The notes beneath the pieces were generated by a model. That model saw only the letters and a program-made list of their open reading frames with translations. It was not told the DNA's origin and searched no databases. Below, piece after piece: positions 1 to 11,000 of a stretch of DNA of 37,278 nucleotides; position 1 is the first letter of the stretch; each line of letters opens with the position of its first letter. A program made the translations under genes and the position numbers. The DNA comes from a virus, in IMG/VR virus record IMGVR_UViG_3300013094_000133, positions 1-37,278 of that record; one strand, given 5' to 3'.

Positions 1-288
1 GCGACCAACTTCTATATCTCAGGTGGTATACAGGTAGATGCTGGTTCTACACTGACCAATTTATTGTTAAACAGCACAGCTAGTACCACAAGCACAACAA
101 CAGGTGCTCTGGTAGTCACCGGTGGTGTTGGTATAGGTGGTGGATTGGTAGTAGGCGGTAATGTAACCGCAACTAATTTCTATATCACCGGTGGTATACA
201 GGTAGATTCTGGCTCAACGCTGACCAATTTGATATTAAACAGCACAGCCAGCACCACAAGCACAACTACTGGTGCTCTAGTAGTCGCG
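1..288 (+). repeat. Tandem 168-base coding repeat, two copies
   Basis: Bases 1-120 and 169-288 encode near-identical segments (ATNFYIxGGIQVDxGSTLTN then LNSTASTTSTTTGALVV). Most differences are third-position changes, so the protein repeat is conserved while the DNA has drifted. The period is 56 codons, so gain or loss of a copy keeps the frame. The left copy may continue outside the window. Confidence 0.8.
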
Positions 289-1722
289 GGCGGAGTAGGT
301 ATAGGTGGTAATTTAGTAGTTGGCGGATCTATAACCGCCCAACAGTTAAACATAGTCTATACAACAATCACTCAGACGCAGATAACCAGCCCAGACATAT
401 TCACTATAACTAATGCTACATCTGCTACCAGTACCATAACAGGCGCACTAGTAGTTGCCGGTGGCGTTGGAATCGGCGGAGCTCTATATGTAAATGGAGA
501 AGTCAATGTAAGCACAGCCACATCAACCGGTACCAATACCGGAGCTTTGGTGATCGCGGGTGGACTAGGCGTAGGTGGAAACATATATGCTGGCGGTCTT
601 ATCTATGCCAATGGTGCACTGGTCAGTAATGTTATTATTTCAGACACTCCTCCTCCTAATCCTACAGCTGGTCAATTCTGGTGGGATAGTCAGGTAGGTA
701 ATCTAGCCATATGGTATGTGAGTGGTGGCTCAGGTCAGTGGGTTGATGCTGTATCACAGACTTTGTTTAATGGCGGTGTCGTAGCCAACGCTATGACCAT
801 ACAGGCAACAACCAGTGCTACCTCTACACTAACAGGCGCTTTGATCGTCGGCGGTGGGGTTGGTATCAGTGGTGCTATATATGCGGCTAATACTTCTTAC
901 ATAGCTGGCGCACAGGTCATCACTACAGCCACTATAGCCAACTATGCGGCAGGTGGTGTTATCACAGGTACTACTGCTACTTTTGTTATATCTAATACAA
1001 CTTCTAGTACCTCTACTACTACAGGTGCCTTGCAGGTCACAGGTGGGGCTGGCATCGGCGGCTCTGTTTATATCGCCAACACATCATATATAGCCGGTGC
1101 GCAGATCATCACCACTGCTACCATATTCAACTATGCAGTAGCCACAGCTACATTCGCTACTTTTGCCAGCACAGCTAGCAGTTTGATTGTAAACACGAGC
1201 AGTGCCAGCGCACAATATTACATAACATTCCTCAACACTACGAGTGGTACTACCAGTGTCATCACAGATGCTGGTAGTAGTCTAACTTATAATCCTGCAC
1301 TAGGACAGTTGGTTAGTCCGGTCCATTTGGTAACATCAAGCACGGTCAGCATAGGTACACAGAGTGGTGCACTGGTAGTAACAGGCGGTGCAGGTATCGG
1401 TGGTAGCTTGTATGCCGGCAACATCTATTCTAATGGTAGCCAATTGGTACCGGGCGCTATACAGGAATTTACTGCTACGCAAGGACAGAGCATATTTACA
1501 GTGACAGGCGGCTACACAGTAGGAAGCATAATAGCCTCAGCCAACGGTATCACTCTAGGCAGTTCAGATTACACGGCTTCAAATGGTACTACTATCGTGC
1601 TGAATTCCGCTCGTAATGCAGGAGATGTTGTACGAGTATTCTATGGAATGTTTGCTCCTGCTACTAACGTAAATGCCCAAAAAGCATTCAGTGTCGCGAT
1701 GAGCGTGGTATTCGGAGCATAA
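1..1722 (+). CDS. Repeat-built tail fibre / virion structural protein, 5' end outside the window
   Basis: The reading frame is open from base 1, so this is the C-terminal 573 residues of a longer protein; a TTG at 64 is internal and not a likely start. The protein is made of tandem units with the core TTTGALVVxGGVGIGG followed by a short beta-like linker, a repeat known from fibre-like structural proteins of T4-like aquatic phages. The first two units are near copies 168 bases apart. Around 635-760 there is a GQFWWDSxxGNLAIWY...QWVDA module that also occurs twice in the paralogue at 27302-29206. The last 80 residues (FTATQGQSIFTV ... GDVVRVFYG) look like a small C-terminal fibre domain. The next gene follows after 31 bases and has no TAAATA element, so it is probably co-transcribed. 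Placement in a fibre is inferred from repeat type and neighbours; the exact structure served is unknown. Confidence 0.8.
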   Translation, partial: ATNFYISGGIQVDAGSTLTNLLLNSTASTTSTTTGALVVTGGVGIGGGLVVGGNVTATNFYITGGIQVDSGSTLTNLILNSTASTTSTTTGALVVAGGVGIGGNLVVGGSITAQQLNIVYTTITQTQITSPDIFTITNATSATSTITGALVVAGGVGIGGALYVNGEVNVSTATSTGTNTGALVIAGGLGVGGNIYAGGLIYANGALVSNVIISDTPPPNPTAGQFWWDSQVGNLAIWYVSGGSGQWVDAVSQTLFNGGVVANAMTIQATTSATSTLTGALIVGGGVGISGAIYAANTSYIAGAQVITTATIANYAAGGVITGTTATFVISNTTSSTSTTTGALQVTGGAGIGGSVYIANTSYIAGAQIITTATIFNYAVATATFATFASTASSLIVNTSSASAQYYITFLNTTSGTTSVITDAGSSLTYNPALGQLVSPVHLVTSSTVSIGTQSGALVVTGGAGIGGSLYAGNIYSNGSQLVPGAIQEFTATQGQSIFTVTGGYTVGSIIASANGITLGSSDYTASNGTTIVLNSARNAGDVVRVFYGMFAPATNVNAQKAFSVAMSVVFGA

Positions 1723-1753
1723 CAGATAAGTATGAGTAAGATAAGGAAAAGAC

Positions 1754-4700
1754 ATGGCCAAGCAACAGATTAGACAATACGTATTCACGCCCGGAGCTGC
1801 GGGTGTAGGAACTATAGAATTCCCTGGAAAATGGGATCTTAATCAGATCACCATAATCACCAACGTCACACGTAACCAGATCCTTTACAATTTCGCAGAT
1901 GCTACCTATATAAACACCACAGTAACATTCAATCGTGGTAATACCACCAATTTCCCCACCGTATCCATGATGGAAGATGGTACGACCACTGTGACTTTTG
2001 GTATTTCCACTGTTGGGCAGAGCGCCACAGACAACATACAGATCTTTATCGAACGCCTAGAGACCTGGACTCGACCATGGCCCATGGGCACAGACGCTTT
2101 CGAGCGCACTCGTGTAGCACAACCTAGCTCCATGATCGACTCGGACTTTGAATATGGTATGCAACCAACCAAATGGCAGACCATAAGTCTGGTACGTGGT
2201 ACTCCCTCAGTCTACGAATTACCAGGATCAGACCAGACCCTGTCCAGCATGACCACTGATGCATCAAACGCTCAAGGGGTCAGTGTAGAAAGTCTTATCA
2301 CTGTGCAGACGGTGAACAATCATCTGCTCGCAGTGGGACAGCCCATTACCGTGCAGAATCTGGACAATACCGTATCTGGTTATTCACGTGCCCAAGGTAT
2401 TTTTGTAGTAAATTCTGTAACCAATGCCACTACCTTTAACTACTACGCCAAGGCATCAGTGGGCACTACCAGCAGTCAGCAGATCAGCACACCATCTACA
2501 GTGGTCCGCAAAGGTGGATTCTATACCAATGCCCAGCAGACACCTACCTATGCTATAACAGGAGGTGGAGCAACTACTACTGGAACAGTGACTCTGACCT
2601 TTGCTACAAATCATGGATTTGTTCCTGGTGACAGCATATTCAGTATAGTCAACTCAGATAATGGCTCTAATAATCACATATTGGTACAGGGACCTTTCCT
2701 GATCACTTCGGTTCCTGGCCAGACTACTCTGTCATTCCTCGCTCGTAACGTAGGCACTATAACAGGTACTCCGACAGGTGTGATCTATGCTCGCCCAGAT
2801 TCATTTTTCCAGCACAGACCTCTGGACGGTGGTGTTATGTTGGGTGCAGGTGGTCCTAACTATGGATCTCATGCTATCCGCCAGAGTAAAAAATATATTC
2901 GTTATCAGTCTGGTAAGGCGGTAAACTACAACACAGGTGCTCAATTCGCTCCTAGCTATAATCTACAGCTGGTCACAGCGACTAACGTCACTACAGGCAG
3001 CTCTATCTACATAACCACAGACGACATCGATCATGGACTACAGGCCGGTAGTGTGATCCAGCTTAACGGTATTGCAAACGCTACCGGTTATCAAGGAACC
3101 TATACAGTGGCCAGCGTGGTCAGCGAGCGACAGATCATAGTAACAGCTACACAGGTCTTAAGTACTACTACCCCAGGGTTGACTGATCCCAGCACACTAA
3201 ACCATGTCAACTGGACTGGTGCTACTGTGCGTGCAGGAACTTATGATGATCAGAATGGCATGTTCTGGCAGTATGATGGTCAGTATATGGCCATAGGACG
3301 CCGTGCCAGCACCTTCCAGATCGCAGGATTAGCCACTTTGACTCCTGGTAGCAATCTAATAACTGGGGTTAACACACGTTTTGACACGCAGTTGACTGCC
3401 GGAGATCGCATAGTAGCACGCGGTATGACACACGTGGTTACAGCAATATCTAGTTCAACCTGGATATATGTGACACCTCCATATCGTGGTTCTACTACTA
3501 CCAATAGTGCTAAACTGACCAAGACTATAGATTTTATCGTTCCACAGTTCTTATGGAACATGGATCGCTGTGATGGCTCAAACGGACCATTTAATCCCAG
3601 CGGATATCAACTGTTACAGTACAAGATGCAGATGATTGGATTGCAGTGGACCTGGTATGGTGCTGGATTTATCGATTGGATGCTACGCGGACCACAGGGC
3701 AACTATATCACTGTGCATCGTATGAAGAATTCAAACATCAACTACGAAGCTTATCAGCGTTCAGGAAACATGCCTGTTCGCTATGAAGTGCAAAACGAAG
3801 GATTCCATGCTCCACTAGCAGTAGCAATGGGAACCACAGACACGGTTATGACATTGACCGATGTAACCTATTTCGCTAGTTCGGGCACTGTCTACGTAGA
3901 CAATGAGATAATCAACTATACTGGTAAAACTTTAACTAGTAATCAGCCTACGATCGATTACCTAGGTCGTCCTACATTCCCAGGAACGCTCACAGGATTG
4001 ACACGTGCTGGCACATTGAGCTATTTCTATGCAGGTGCGCCGAGGGTTCTAACAGCAGGATCAACCGCTACTCATTCTACTGGAACTGGAGTAATATCAA
4101 TCGGTGTTACGGCGACTCCGAGTCTTAGCCACTGGGGATCAGCTTTTATGACAGACGGCGGATTTAACGATGACGTGGGCTATATCTTCAACTATCAGGC
4201 TATCAATGTCAACATCTCTACAGTTAAGACCACAGCTTTTGCCATCCGTCTGGCACCTAGCGTCAGTAACGCTATCTCGGGTGATCTAGGAGTACGTGAT
4301 CTAGTAAATCGTGCGCAGATGAAACTGCAGGCACTGGAAATTACAGCGGGTGGAAGCACAAACGTCAACACTGCTCTGGTGATCGAAGGTGTTATCAATC
4401 CCTCAAACTTCCCCTCAACTGTGACCAATATCACCTGGTACAATCTACAGGGAACCATCGCCGCAGGTAATCCTCTGGGATCAGGACAGCCAAGTTTCTC
4501 ACAGGTAGCCCCAACTGGTAATATCAAGTTCGACAGTACTGCTACATACACAACTACCGTTGCCAACAACATCAGTTCAGGTACATTTGTGATACCTGTG
4601 GCCTCAACCGCCAGTATACAGGCAGGTGATGCTGTGACTATACCAGGAGTCACTGCCCAAGGTAACAGCTACTTCGCTGGAAATTCTATCGTGACCAGCA

Positions 4701-5002
4701 TAGGAGCAGGCACCATCACACTGAATAATGCTACTATTTCTAGCATATCAAACGGTGCCACACTGACCTTCTATCGTAACACCTGGGCACAGCCTGGTGA
4801 GACCATATTCTCATTCATATCATCACCCAGCAACAAAGACTCACTAGATCTGACACCGTTGAAAGAGATGACCAACACTCCACTAGGTGGTAGAGGAACT
4901 TATCCCAATGGGCCAGATACTCTGTTTATCAATGTCTACCTCACACAGGGAACACCGATCAATACACAGTTGGTCCTGCGTTGGGCGGAGCCTCAGGCCT
5001 AA
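1754..5002 (+). CDS. Large conserved virion structural protein of T4-like aquatic phages
   Basis: 1082 residues, starting at ATG 1754 with AAGGA at 1743-1747 (6-base spacing). The N-terminus (MAKQQIRQYVFTPG) and the segment FEYGMQPTKW near residue 135 match a large structural protein recurrent in cyanophage-type myoviruses near tail fibre genes. I recognise the family but know no defined function for it. Several beta modules carry an HGxxxGxxIxxxG signature (residues about 195, 290, 430), resembling small Ig-like decoration modules. A central block (about 495-690) with PYRGSTTTNSAK and WTWYGAGFIDWMLRGPQGNY is the most family-specific part. There is no signal peptide or membrane segment. It lies between a fibre protein and the adhesin cluster; GGAGG-type Shine-Dalgarno of the next gene begins 6 bases after its stop. 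A baseplate-proximal or fibre-connecting role is inference. Confidence 0.75.
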   Translation: MAKQQIRQYVFTPGAAGVGTIEFPGKWDLNQITIITNVTRNQILYNFADATYINTTVTFNRGNTTNFPTVSMMEDGTTTVTFGISTVGQSATDNIQIFIERLETWTRPWPMGTDAFERTRVAQPSSMIDSDFEYGMQPTKWQTISLVRGTPSVYELPGSDQTLSSMTTDASNAQGVSVESLITVQTVNNHLLAVGQPITVQNLDNTVSGYSRAQGIFVVNSVTNATTFNYYAKASVGTTSSQQISTPSTVVRKGGFYTNAQQTPTYAITGGGATTTGTVTLTFATNHGFVPGDSIFSIVNSDNGSNNHILVQGPFLITSVPGQTTLSFLARNVGTITGTPTGVIYARPDSFFQHRPLDGGVMLGAGGPNYGSHAIRQSKKYIRYQSGKAVNYNTGAQFAPSYNLQLVTATNVTTGSSIYITTDDIDHGLQAGSVIQLNGIANATGYQGTYTVASVVSERQIIVTATQVLSTTTPGLTDPSTLNHVNWTGATVRAGTYDDQNGMFWQYDGQYMAIGRRASTFQIAGLATLTPGSNLITGVNTRFDTQLTAGDRIVARGMTHVVTAISSSTWIYVTPPYRGSTTTNSAKLTKTIDFIVPQFLWNMDRCDGSNGPFNPSGYQLLQYKMQMIGLQWTWYGAGFIDWMLRGPQGNYITVHRMKNSNINYEAYQRSGNMPVRYEVQNEGFHAPLAVAMGTTDTVMTLTDVTYFASSGTVYVDNEIINYTGKTLTSNQPTIDYLGRPTFPGTLTGLTRAGTLSYFYAGAPRVLTAGSTATHSTGTGVISIGVTATPSLSHWGSAFMTDGGFNDDVGYIFNYQAINVNISTVKTTAFAIRLAPSVSNAISGDLGVRDLVNRAQMKLQALEITAGGSTNVNTALVIEGVINPSNFPSTVTNITWYNLQGTIAAGNPLGSGQPSFSQVAPTGNIKFDSTATYTTTVANNISSGTFVIPVASTASIQAGDAVTIPGVTAQGNSYFAGNSIVTSIGAGTITLNNATISSISNGATLTFYRNTWAQPGETIFSFISSPSNKDSLDLTPLKEMTNTPLGGRGTYPNGPDTLFINVYLTQGTPINTQLVLRWAEPQA

Positions 5003-5022
5003 CTAGCGGAGGATAGGCCACT

Positions 5023-7647
5023 ATGTCCATACAATTCCCCGCAAATCCAGTAAACGGTCAACTGTTCGAAATCGGATCCAGTGTCTATGCTTATAACTCT
5101 ACAAGACAGCGTTGGATAGCCACAGGATCTAGCCCTACGATCAATACTGGTACTAGCCTGGTCATTGGTGCACTAGCTAATCAACCCACAGTTTCAACAG
5201 GATTCCTACAGTTGCCTGTAGGTACCACGGCTCAGAGACCAGCAATCACTGCGGCTGTGAGTACAGGTACAGGAGGCACATTCTATACAACCGCGACTGG
5301 CCTATTTGCAGGACTATCAGCGGTACACATATTTACAGCCACAGGTACTAGCTATTTCACAGCCAGTTCTGCTGTTACTGTGGCCTATCTAGCTGTAGGC
5401 GGTGGTGGTGGTGGAGGTTGTGGCAACGGTGGTGGTGGTGGCGGAGCTGGTGGTATGACAACTGGAACATTTACAGCCTCTGCCAATACGACATACACTA
5501 TCACTGTAGGAGCAGGTGGGGCCAAAAGCACAGATGGAACCAGTTCAACTATCGTAGGTGGCAGCTTAAACCTAACAGCACTCAAGGGAGGCGCAGGTGG
5601 TAATGATGGTTATCCGGGCGGTTCTTGGACCGCCGCTGGTGGAGGTGCTGGTATATATGGATCAGGAGGTGGAGCTGGTAGAGACGCCACCCTATCTGGT
5701 AACGTTCCTCTATACGGAACAGGTGGAGCAGGCACTACAGGACAAGGGAATCCGGGCGGATCAGATCCAGGATACTGCGCAGGAGGTGGCGGTGGAGCCG
5801 GATCGGTAGGTGGCGCAGGTGGTGGGCTTGGTGGAGTCGGCGGAGCTGGTACTAGTTCAATAATAACTGGAGTATTGACCTACTATGCCGGCGGTGGTGG
5901 TGGAGTTACATCCTCTGTATCTCAGGCTGGCGGGGTTGGTGGTGGTGGGAGATCGTCACAGTTACCCGGAGGAGTTGCCGCACAGTCTGGCACTCCTGGT
6001 ACAGGAGGTGGCGGTGGCGGTGGCGGTAATCCAGGTTGGGTCAGCAATGGTCAGCCAGGTGGTCCTGGGATAGTAGTGATTTCTTACTCTTTATCAGCAA
6101 CTATTCCCACAGGATCAACACGTTTTAACACCACACTGAATCAGATAGAAGTCTATACGGGTTCTGCCTGGACCAAGATCGCCGGACCTGGATACTCGGC
6201 CAGCTTATTACTAGTAGGTGGAGGTGGAGGTGGATCGCCCTCCAGCGGTGGTGGTAGTGGTGGACTAGTAATCACTCAGGCCAATCTAACCACAGGCACA
6301 CAATACACAATAACAGTAGGCACAGGTGGAGCGGCTAATACGCCGGGCACCACTACGACATTTGTAAATTCTACTACAGGAGTCGCGGCCTATTCTGCCG
6401 GGGGTGGACAGGCAGGTCAACCTGGTTCAGTGGGTGGATTGAGTGGTATCGCCTACTCTCCCACACAAACTCTAGGCTACGGGTATCCAGGATCACCAAC
6501 AGGTGGCGGAGCAGGATCACGCGAACCAGGACATGGCGCCTGCGGTGGATCAGGTCGTGCTTTTGTCGATGGCCAGATATATGCCGCTGGTGCTCCCAGT
6601 ACCGGTGCTGTTGTTACTGCGGCCTCTGGGGGAACTCCTACCACTACAGGATCAGGACTATTTCCAGGAACCAGCTATGTGCATACCTATACCACTTCTG
6701 GATTTTTTACTACTACCAGCGCACTGTCGGTAGTGGCTTATATGCTGGTAGCTGGTGGTGGAGCAGGTGGAGTCAATTGGGGAGCTGGTGGTGGAGCAGG
6801 TGGATTCGTGACAGGTACATTTGCGGCTCTGGCAGGCACTACCTATACCATAACCGTAGGTGCTGGAGGCACGCCTGGCAGCAGATTTGCCGCTAGTAAT
6901 CCAGGAGGAAATTCATCGATCAGTGGTGCGGGTATTGTAACTATCACAGCCTGTGGTGGTGGCGGTGGTGGTTCATATGGTGGCGGCTATACAGGAGGTT
7001 CAGGCAGCGGAGATCAATTGGCAGTAGGATCACCTGGTTTTGGTGTGGCTGGACCCCAAGGATATCCTGGAGGAACTGGAGGAGGCACACAGCCTGGCGT
7101 ATTTGCCGGCGGTGGTGGAGCTGGTGGTAGTGGATTCAACGGAACCGGTCCAGGATCTGTAGTAGGACCAGCTATAGGTGGTCCAGGAAGAGCCTACAGC
7201 ATTTCTGGTTCGTCGGTAACCTATGCCGGTGGTGGTGGTGGAGGTGGGGGTGGTCCAGGAGTATCTCCGAGAACCATACCTGGCGGAGCAGGCGGTGGGG
7301 GCTCAGGTAAGGTAACCATCTGTACTAATCCCTGCGGAAGTCCACTAGGAGCAGGCACTCCCGGTACTCCAAACACCGGTGGCGGTGGTGGAGGTGGCAG
7401 TACCAACTGCGGAAACGGTGGATCTGGTGGCCCTGGAATAGTCATCTTAAGTTATTCTTTATCAGGCACTGCCAATGCTTCAACCAGCACAGGTAACGGT
7501 GGTGGCGGTGGTGGTGGTGGTGGTGGATCGGGTATAGTAAAAATAGCCTATCCTGGCACTCAACAGATTGGATCTGGAGGTACAACATCTACTAGTGGTG
7601 GATATTTCTATCATAGTTTTACGAGCCCAGGTACTTATATTGGTTAA
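5023..7647 (+). CDS. F1: glycine-rich tail adhesin with two inserted Gly-rich cassettes
   Basis: 874 residues; ATG 5023 with GGAGG at 5008-5012. Starts MSIQFPANPVNGQ, then a YNSTRQRW motif and GTTAQRP at residues 67-73. The natural continuation of that module (STRFNTTLNQIEVYTGSAW) comes only at residue 365, because glycine-rich cassette 1 lies between. A second, outer glycine-rich domain begins near residue 390 (LLLVGGGGGG), is interrupted by cassette 2 (about 535-815) and resumes as a run of ten glycines and SGIVKIAYPGTQQ. It ends in YFYHSFTSPGTYIG. Each Gly-rich domain follows the plan HxFTATGTSYFTA, VAYLxVGGGGGG, TYTITVGAGG, GPGIVVxSY, which fits the Gly-rich domain family of phage tails; some phage adhesins (S16 gp38) use glycine-rich segments packed as polyglycine-II helices to bind receptors. 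No LamG module is present. Receptor binding is inferred. Confidence 0.75.
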   Translation: MSIQFPANPVNGQLFEIGSSVYAYNSTRQRWIATGSSPTINTGTSLVIGALANQPTVSTGFLQLPVGTTAQRPAITAAVSTGTGGTFYTTATGLFAGLSAVHIFTATGTSYFTASSAVTVAYLAVGGGGGGGCGNGGGGGGAGGMTTGTFTASANTTYTITVGAGGAKSTDGTSSTIVGGSLNLTALKGGAGGNDGYPGGSWTAAGGGAGIYGSGGGAGRDATLSGNVPLYGTGGAGTTGQGNPGGSDPGYCAGGGGGAGSVGGAGGGLGGVGGAGTSSIITGVLTYYAGGGGGVTSSVSQAGGVGGGGRSSQLPGGVAAQSGTPGTGGGGGGGGNPGWVSNGQPGGPGIVVISYSLSATIPTGSTRFNTTLNQIEVYTGSAWTKIAGPGYSASLLLVGGGGGGSPSSGGGSGGLVITQANLTTGTQYTITVGTGGAANTPGTTTTFVNSTTGVAAYSAGGGQAGQPGSVGGLSGIAYSPTQTLGYGYPGSPTGGGAGSREPGHGACGGSGRAFVDGQIYAAGAPSTGAVVTAASGGTPTTTGSGLFPGTSYVHTYTTSGFFTTTSALSVVAYMLVAGGGAGGVNWGAGGGAGGFVTGTFAALAGTTYTITVGAGGTPGSRFAASNPGGNSSISGAGIVTITACGGGGGGSYGGGYTGGSGSGDQLAVGSPGFGVAGPQGYPGGTGGGTQPGVFAGGGGAGGSGFNGTGPGSVVGPAIGGPGRAYSISGSSVTYAGGGGGGGGGPGVSPRTIPGGAGGGGSGKVTICTNPCGSPLGAGTPGTPNTGGGGGGGSTNCGNGGSGGPGIVILSYSLSGTANASTSTGNGGGGGGGGGGSGIVKIAYPGTQQIGSGGTTSTSGGYFYHSFTSPGTYIG
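5257..6105 (+). repeat. Gly-rich cassette 1 (in F1, between GTTAQRP and the RFNT module)
   Basis: Head near 5264 encodes TGGTFYTTATGLF and AVHIFTATGTSYFTA. Tail near 6061-6090 encodes GPGIVVISYSL. The flanking GTTAQRP and STRFNTT pieces join without a gap in F3 and F6. Edges are judged by eye, within about 10 bases. Confidence 0.65.
6625..7470 (+). repeat. Gly-rich cassette 2 (in F1, inside the outer Gly-rich domain)
   Basis: Head encodes SGGTPTTTGSGLFPGTSYVHTYT, a divergent head. Tail at about 7429-7467 encodes GPGIVILSYSLSG. The outer domain resumes at once with ten glycines and SGIVKIAYPG. Edges approximate. Confidence 0.6.
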
Positions 7648-7650
7648 ATA
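7643..7650 (+). promoter_or_regulatory. Possible late promoter octamer GTTAAATA
   Basis: The octamer overlaps the F1 stop codon. With T4 late geometry (octamer -13 to -6) the start would be 7656, giving a 31-base leader that contains AAAGGAG. It shares only the TAAATA core with the T4 consensus TATAAATA. Confidence 0.35.
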
Positions 7651-7686
7651 CTGAGTTGCTAACACATTTCAAAGGAGAACAACAAC

Positions 7687-8070
7687 ATGAGTCATTACGC
7701 AAGAGTAGAAAACGGAACTGTAACACAGGTCATAGTAGCAGAACAAGATTTTATCAACACTGGTGCTGTTGGAGATCCCGCTTCATGGATCCAGACCAGC
7801 TATAACACACGTGGCGGAGTACACTATGGTGCCGATGGACAACCAGACGGCGGTCTAGCACTGCGTGGTAACTATGCAGGTATTGGCTATACATATGATA
7901 GTGTTAATGATGTGTTTTATCCACCTAGCCCGTTCCCAAGCTGGACTATATCAGCTGAGTCAAACTGGTCCTGGACCGCACCTGTGGCACAACCAGCACC
8001 TATAGAAGGAAGCTATTGGTCATGGGACGAGCCTACAACTTCATGGGTAAGTAAACCAAATCCACAATAA
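7687..8070 (+). CDS. Small conserved phage protein between tail adhesin genes
   Basis: 127 residues; ATG 7687 with the strongest Shine-Dalgarno of the region (AAAGGAG, 7671-7677, 9-base spacing). The N-terminal half (MSHYARVENGTVTQVIVAEQDF, then NTRGGVHYG, LRGNYAGIGYTYD) matches a small protein widespread in cyanophage-type genomes and of no defined function, usually near structural genes. The C-terminal half is rich in Trp (SWTI, NWSWTAP, GSYWSWDE, SWVSK), reminiscent of short W-rich modules in fibre and fibre-assembly proteins. It is unrelated to the Gly-rich genes around it. Two options are a minor virion component or a chaperone for the adhesins; the sequence does not decide. The following gene starts 6 bases after its stop without a clear Shine-Dalgarno, suggesting translational coupling. 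Confidence 0.7.
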   Translation: MSHYARVENGTVTQVIVAEQDFINTGAVGDPASWIQTSYNTRGGVHYGADGQPDGGLALRGNYAGIGYTYDSVNDVFYPPSPFPSWTISAESNWSWTAPVAQPAPIEGSYWSWDEPTTSWVSKPNPQ

Positions 8071-8076
8071 CAGTCG

Positions 8077-11000
8077 ATGAGCATACAGTTTCCCTCATAC
8101 ATAACAACTTCTACACTGGTGGCGGACAGCACCATCACCAGTGTGGTTCTACAGTTACACGGTGACGGGATAGCCGCCTCGACTAACAGTAACTTCGTTG
8201 ATTCGAGTACTAATAATTTCGCTATCACTCCTACAGGCACACCTACACAGGGCGCAGTAAATCCATTTGGAAGTTATTGGAGCAATTATTTCAATGGTAC
8301 GACAGATTTTGCTGTATCCATATCATCTAGTTCTTATGTAATAGGACTCAATGACTACTGTTTAGAAGGGTGGAGCAATTTCACTGGTTCGACCGGAACA
8401 CTGGCTATTTTTCTAGCTGATTTTTTTCAAAATCTCCCGGGAGATTATGGCACCTACATAGGAATTAATGCCTCAGGTAAACCATATGGATTTATACAAA
8501 ACGGCAATGGGGCAGGACAGACAGTAGCATTAGTTGGCACCGCTACTATCTCTACCAATAGTTGGAATCATTACGCACTGGTACGCAACGGAGCCAATGC
8601 CAGTTTGTTTTTTAATGGAACACAGGTAGCATCTACCTCAACAGCTAGTATAACGCTAAATCACAATATAGTAACCCTGGGTAGATACTCTAGTAATAAT
8701 GCACTATATTGGTGGACCGGCTACGTTGCTAATGCTCGACTGTCTATAGGATCTGTTCCTGGATATAGCGCGACTGCATCTACTATTCCTGTTCCAACAG
8801 GAAACTTTACAACATCAACAGGAACTGTATATCTAGCATCACAGACCAATAGGTTTTTCGACAGCGTAACGTCGGGGCCACTAACAATTACTGGTACGCC
8901 ATCAGTCCAGCGTTTCTCACCATTTTCAACCTCTACCGTCTACGCTACATCAACAGCTACCTTCTTGGGATCAACATATTTCGATGGATCGACTGGGTAT
9001 CTCAGCATTCCTTCAAATCCTAATTTATATTTTGGTACGAAAGACTATACAGTTGAAGCTTGGGTATACATAACAGCATCAGGCACCAACTTGACATATT
9101 TTGGCGCAACCGCAACCGGAGGTCCAGTATTTAATATAGGGTCTCTTACAACAATATCTGTCAATCCCTACGGCACCAGCCCAGTCAACGGCTCTCAGGG
9201 CTGTATACAGAATTTCACGTTTTCTCTGAATACCTGGTATTATATAGCATTCACTAGAGCCAGTAATACAACAAGAATATTTGTCAATGGAATTCAAATA
9301 GGATCGAATGTAACAGATTCAACCAACTATACTCAAACTGCCATGGCCGTAGGCGGATTTACCGGTCAATTTTTTCCAGGCTATGTTTCTAATCTACGCA
9401 CGACTATTAGTACGGCACTCTACACTGCTAATTTCACTCCCAGTACTGTACCATTAACTACTGTTACCAATACAGTCTTACTAACTAGTCAATATTCTAA
9501 TTCAGTTGCAGATGCGTCTACTGCATCGAATACTATCTCAGTTGTTGGTACGGCGGTTCCAAATCTCCGCACACCATTCACCCGCAACGATCAATCAACC
9601 GCGGCCACAGTCTACGGTGGTAGTATGTATTTCAATGGTAGCACAGACTATCTAACTATACCTCAGAATTCCGCCTTCAATTTTCCTGGTGATTTTACTA
9701 TAGAATTCTGGGCCATCACCCAAACCTTTGCTGTGACGGGAGGTGCCAGTGCCACTTGGATAAGTGGATCTAATCAGATCTCCAACAGCTGGCTATTTAC
9801 ATTCAACGCCACCGTAGCTTCTTTTTATTTTAATCAGTCAGCTATCCTAAACGCCACAGTGGCCAGTAACGTTGCTGAAGGTTGGGCACATTGGGCGGTG
9901 AGTCGTAGATCAGGCAATCTTGTCATATTCAAGAATGGCGTACCTTATGGATCGGTGTCCAACTCGGCTAATATAACTATAGGCGGTCCTTTATACATTG
10001 GAGCGCAGAGCCCCAGTAAGGGATATTCTCTCGGTTATTTAGGTAATGTGAGAATTGTCAACGGTCAGGCTCTTTATACAGGTACTTTTACAGTGTCTAC
10101 AGTAGCACTGACTACATCAAGCCAGGGTGCTACTGGTACAGTCCTGTTGCTACAGGGAACCAATGCGGGCATCATAGACACCACCATGCAGAATAATCTG
10201 ACCACTATCCCCGGTGTGCAGATCAACACCACCGCTACCACGGTGAAATATGGCTCTGGTAGTATGTCGTTTAATGGAGCTGGTGGATATTTAAGCATAC
10301 CTAATAATCCTAATTTGAATTTAAGTTCCGGTAGCTGGACTATTGAGTGTTGGATATACCCAATTAATTTTACTAATTATAATGTAATTGTTGCAAAAAG
10401 AATAAGTTCAGGGGCTAGTACCAGTTACGAATTTTATCTTTTACAAACTTCAGGATACTTATCATTTTTTAACGGCACAACCACGTATAGTTCAACAACC
10501 GCTCCATCGTTAAATGTTTGGAGCCATGTAGCCTGTGTTTATAATGGAACAAATGTAACAATTTACCTAAACGGAAGTAGTGTTTATACAAGTGCTACTA
10601 CTATAACAGAACAAAATAGTACATTACTTATTGGATATGACGGCTCAACAACGGATTATTTTACTGGTTACATCGACGACCTACGCATAACCAAAGGTGT
10701 AGCACGCTATACGGCCACGTTCACTCCACCTACCCAGGCCAACTACGATTCGGCTACAATAAGCACTACCACCTTTACTACCAGTTTCACTACAGCCAAC
10801 AATGTCTATAGTGTTACTTCTGCTACTACACTATCAAGAGGTGGCAATCTAATCTATACTACGGCCACTGGAGTCTTTGGATCCAGCGCAGTACATGTAT
10901 TCACAGCCACAGGCACTAGCTACTTTACAGCATCAAACACCATCACTGTGGCCTTTCTAGTTGTAGGTGGTGGTGGTGGAGGTGGCAGTGGTACGGGTGG

